Part shown: positions 45,643 through 47,667 of the stretch, in pieces | How positions within the stretch are numbered: the first letter of the stretch is position 1 | Layout of the letters: each line of letters starts with the position of its first letter | Origin: an uncultured Pelagibacteraceae bacterium | Lineage (GTDB): Bacteria > Pseudomonadota > Alphaproteobacteria > Pelagibacterales > Pelagibacteraceae | NCBI GenBank assembly: GCA_902632145.1 | Contig: CACPBH010000004.1 | Location: forward strand, 1-47,667 | Length of the DNA: 47,667 bases | Direction: 5' to 3' | Program-made: the position numbers and the translations under genes | Notes under the pieces: model-generated | Databases searched by the model: none | Seen by the model: only the letters and a program-made list of their open reading frames with translations | Told to the model about the DNA's origin: nothing

Positions 45643-46884
45643 ATGTCAGCTATTAAACAAATTTCAGTAAACGGAAAATCATACAAATGGCCTACAAAGC
45701 CAGCTATAATTATTTGTCTGGATGGAAGTGAGCCCGGACCAAAAGGATATATAGATACAGCAATAAGAATGGGTTTGATGCCTTTTATGAAGTCGATGAT
45801 AAGTAAATCAACTTATGAGGTCGGCAAATGTGCGATGCCAAGTTTTACAAACGTAAATAACATGTCAATTGTTACTGGTACTACACCAGATATACATGGA
45901 ATATGTGGAAATTTCTTTTTTAATCCAGACGAAGGCAAAGAAACTCTAATGAACGATGACTCATTTTTGAGAGCATCTACAATTTTTGAAGCTTTCGAAA
46001 ACGCCGGAGCGAAGGTTGCTGTTATCACTGCAAAAGAAAAGCTTAGAAAATTATTAGGAAAAAATTTAAGGAAAGCTATTTGTTTTTCTTCTGAAAAAGC
46101 GGATGTTGCTAACTTAAAAGATAACAGAATTGATAATGTTCTGGATTTAGTAAAAAAACCTTTACCAGAAGTTTATAGCTCAGATTTATCCGAATTCATT
46201 TTTGCTGCGGCAGTGGAAATTATTAAAAAGGAAAAGATAGATTTAATGTATTTATCAACAACAGATTTCATTCAACATAAAGCAGCTCCTGGGGATAAAA
46301 TGGCGAATGATTTTTATCATATGGTGGATGGATATTTGTCAAAACTTTACGATCTTGGGTGTGAGATCTCTTTCACTGCAGATCATGGAATGAAGGGAAA
46401 AACTAATAAAGATGGGTCTTTAAATTTAATATACATGCAAGATGAGGTTGATAAAAAATTTGGTAAAGATGAGTGTAATGTCGTCTGTACAATTACAGAC
46501 CCATATGTTGTACACCATGGATCTTTCGGATCATTTGTAACTATATACGTTAAAGATAAATCAAAAATTAACGATGTAATGAACTATATTAAAAAAATTA
46601 ATGGCGTAGAAATGGTAATAAATAAAGAAGATAGTATTAAAAAACTAAAACAACCACATGATAGAATAGGCGATATAGTGGTTACATCGAACGAAAAATT
46701 TGCTATCGGAAAAAAAGAAAGTGATCACGATTTAACTAAACTTAAAGAACCACTAAGAACACACGGCGGTCTTGGAGAAACAGATATACCAATATTTATT
46801 TCAAGGAAAATTGACGATAGTTATAAATCTAAAGGCATTTTAAAGAACTACGATATATTCGATTTAGCCTTAAACTATGGATAA
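45643..46884 (+). CDS. phnA: Phosphonoacetate hydrolase
   Basis: A 413-residue alkaline phosphatase-superfamily enzyme that cleaves phosphonoacetate to acetate and phosphate. The expected metal and nucleophile residues are all visible: Asp27 (CLDGSEPG), nucleophile Thr69 (PSFTNVNN), Asp208 and His212 (TTDFIQHK), Asp247 and His248 (ADHGMKG), and His374 (RTHGGLGE). The length and spacing match PhnA. It follows PiT by two bases and overlaps the aldehyde dehydrogenase by eight. A phosphodiesterase of the same superfamily is the main alternative; the operon and the motif set make PhnA more likely. Confidence 0.92.
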   Translation: MSAIKQISVNGKSYKWPTKPAIIICLDGSEPGPKGYIDTAIRMGLMPFMKSMISKSTYEVGKCAMPSFTNVNNMSIVTGTTPDIHGICGNFFFNPDEGKETLMNDDSFLRASTIFEAFENAGAKVAVITAKEKLRKLLGKNLRKAICFSSEKADVANLKDNRIDNVLDLVKKPLPEVYSSDLSEFIFAAAVEIIKKEKIDLMYLSTTDFIQHKAAPGDKMANDFYHMVDGYLSKLYDLGCEISFTADHGMKGKTNKDGSLNLIYMQDEVDKKFGKDECNVVCTITDPYVVHHGSFGSFVTIYVKDKSKINDVMNYIKKINGVEMVINKEDSIKKLKQPHDRIGDIVVTSNEKFAIGKKESDHDLTKLKEPLRTHGGLGETDIPIFISRKIDDSYKSKGILKNYDIFDLALNYG

Positions 46885-47667
46885 AAATATCTTTAAGGTT
46901 AAAGGCACATATGTAAATGGTCAGTGGTTCAATTCCAAAACTTCTTATGAAGTTTTTAATCCCTCAAATGGAGAAAAACTTTCAGACGTTCCAATATCAG
47001 ATAGAAAAGAACTTGAATTAGCAGTCGCGTCCGCTAAAAAAGCTCAAGCTGTTTGGTCTAAAACTTCATTAATAGAAAGAGCTAAATGTCTTGAAGAACT
47101 ATCAAAAAAGATATTAGCAAAAGAAGAAGAATTTGCTTTAATTGATTCCTACGACTCCGGTAATGCCATTACCGGTATGAGAAAAGATGTAAAAGAGACT
47201 GTAAATAACATTAGATATTTTTGCGGATTAGTTAGAGAAGTTAAGGGAGAAACGTTTTCAATGGAAAAAAATCATTTAAATTTTACACGTTATCAACCGT
47301 ATGGAGTTGTGCTAAAAATTAACCCATTCAATCATCCATTTAGATTTTGTGTTGAAAAAATAGCTGCACCATTGCTAATGGGCAATTCGCTAATCATAAA
47401 AAATTCTGAGCAGGCACCAATTTCATCTTTAAGATTTTGTGAACTATTAGACGATATTTTTCCTAAAGGATTAATAAATGTCGTAACAGGTGGACCAGAA
47501 AATGGAAAATTTTTAGTAGAACATCCTGATATTAAAAGAATAGCAGTAATTGGATCAGTTAATACTGGGATAGCGATAGCAAAATCAGCAGCACCTCTTT
47601 TAAAAAATATTTCATTAGAATTAGGTGGTAAAAATCCAATTATTGTTTTTGAAGATGCTGATCCAGA
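46877..47667 (+). CDS. phnY: Aldehyde dehydrogenase, probable phosphonoacetaldehyde dehydrogenase (partial, 3' end outside)
   Basis: The first 263 codons of an NAD(P)-dependent aldehyde dehydrogenase. It begins MDKNIFKVKGTYVNGQWFNS, has the Rossmann-type cofactor region (INPFNHPFRF, AAPLLMGNSLIIKNSE), and ends in SLELGGKNP, which carries the general-base Glu. The catalytic cysteine lies beyond the window. The ATG at 46877 overlaps the phnA stop by eight bases. Following phnA in the same operon, it is best read as PhnY, which oxidises phosphonoacetaldehyde to phosphonoacetate. The sequence alone does not fix the substrate. An aminotransferase (PhnW) is expected near it but is not in the window. 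Confidence 0.82.
   Translation, partial: MDKNIFKVKGTYVNGQWFNSKTSYEVFNPSNGEKLSDVPISDRKELELAVASAKKAQAVWSKTSLIERAKCLEELSKKILAKEEEFALIDSYDSGNAITGMRKDVKETVNNIRYFCGLVREVKGETFSMEKNHLNFTRYQPYGVVLKINPFNHPFRFCVEKIAAPLLMGNSLIIKNSEQAPISSLRFCELLDDIFPKGLINVVTGGPENGKFLVEHPDIKRIAVIGSVNTGIAIAKSAAPLLKNISLELGGKNPIIVFEDADP

Noticed and set aside
1-47667. Mobile elements, CRISPR arrays and tandem repeats
   Set aside because: No transposase, integrase, regularly spaced repeats or long direct repeats were found. Low-complexity poly-A/T tracts are a consequence of composition.

Overview
The window looks like a piece of a SAR11-type (Pelagibacterales) alphaproteobacterial genome. It is very AT-rich, coding density is extreme, and most operon genes overlap or abut. 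Several gene orders are alphaproteobacterial: NDUFA12-like/DUF2155/accC-accB-aroQ, rne/mrcA/prfB, an iscR-suf operon and tig-clpP-clpX-lon. No rRNA, insertion sequence, CRISPR array or phage gene was seen. The longest non-coding gap is about 163 bases (40475-40637), so there is no gene-free stretch over 300 bases. The lineage call is inferred from composition and synteny; no search was run.

Layout. 1-2748: tail of ndk, purN-purM on the minus strand, and a DUF2066 protein divergent from them. 2749-6946: hda, aspS, a stand-alone protein resembling the C-terminal region of B12-dependent ribonucleotide reductase, an NDUFA12-like protein and a DUF2155 protein. 6943-12002: accC, accB and aroQ (minus), thiS-thiG (plus) and a short RNase E/G (minus). 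12145-17780: penicillin-binding protein 1A, prfB with a programmed +1 frameshift, and an AsmA/YhdP-like protein. 17773-20841: tyrS, anmK and an alpha/beta hydrolase. 20972-27085: iscR-sufB-sufC-sufD-sufS-sufU-sufT-sufA, preceded by an IscR-type operator. 27082-30559: glnA, an EamA transporter and a WecA/MraY-type glycosyl-phosphotransferase. 30586-36451: tRNA-Leu(UAG), tig, clpP, clpX and lon. 36456-40474: a family 17 glycosyltransferase, an 850-residue three-module sugar enzyme and a zinc-ribbon membrane protein. 40638-47667: a phosphonate operon, phnD-phnC-phnE-phnE2-DUF47-PiT-phnA-aldehyde dehydrogenase, cut by the window end.

How the genes work together. The suf operon encodes a complete iron-sulfur assembly line with its own cluster-sensing repressor. 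The tig-clpP-clpX-lon block is a folding and proteolysis set, and clpX and lon have similar, possibly RpoH-type, promoters. The terminal operon pairs a phosphonate ABC importer with phosphonoacetate hydrolase, a probable phosphonoacetaldehyde dehydrogenase, and a phosphate permease with its DUF47 partner. It reads as an organophosphonate-to-phosphate route.

The most unusual items are the SDR-cupin-methyltransferase fusion, the stand-alone reductase-tail protein, the RNase E/G without a Zn-link, the trigger factor gene starting 6 bases after a tRNA, the strong hairpin between phnD and phnC, and the fact that eight of nine convergent gene pairs overlap.
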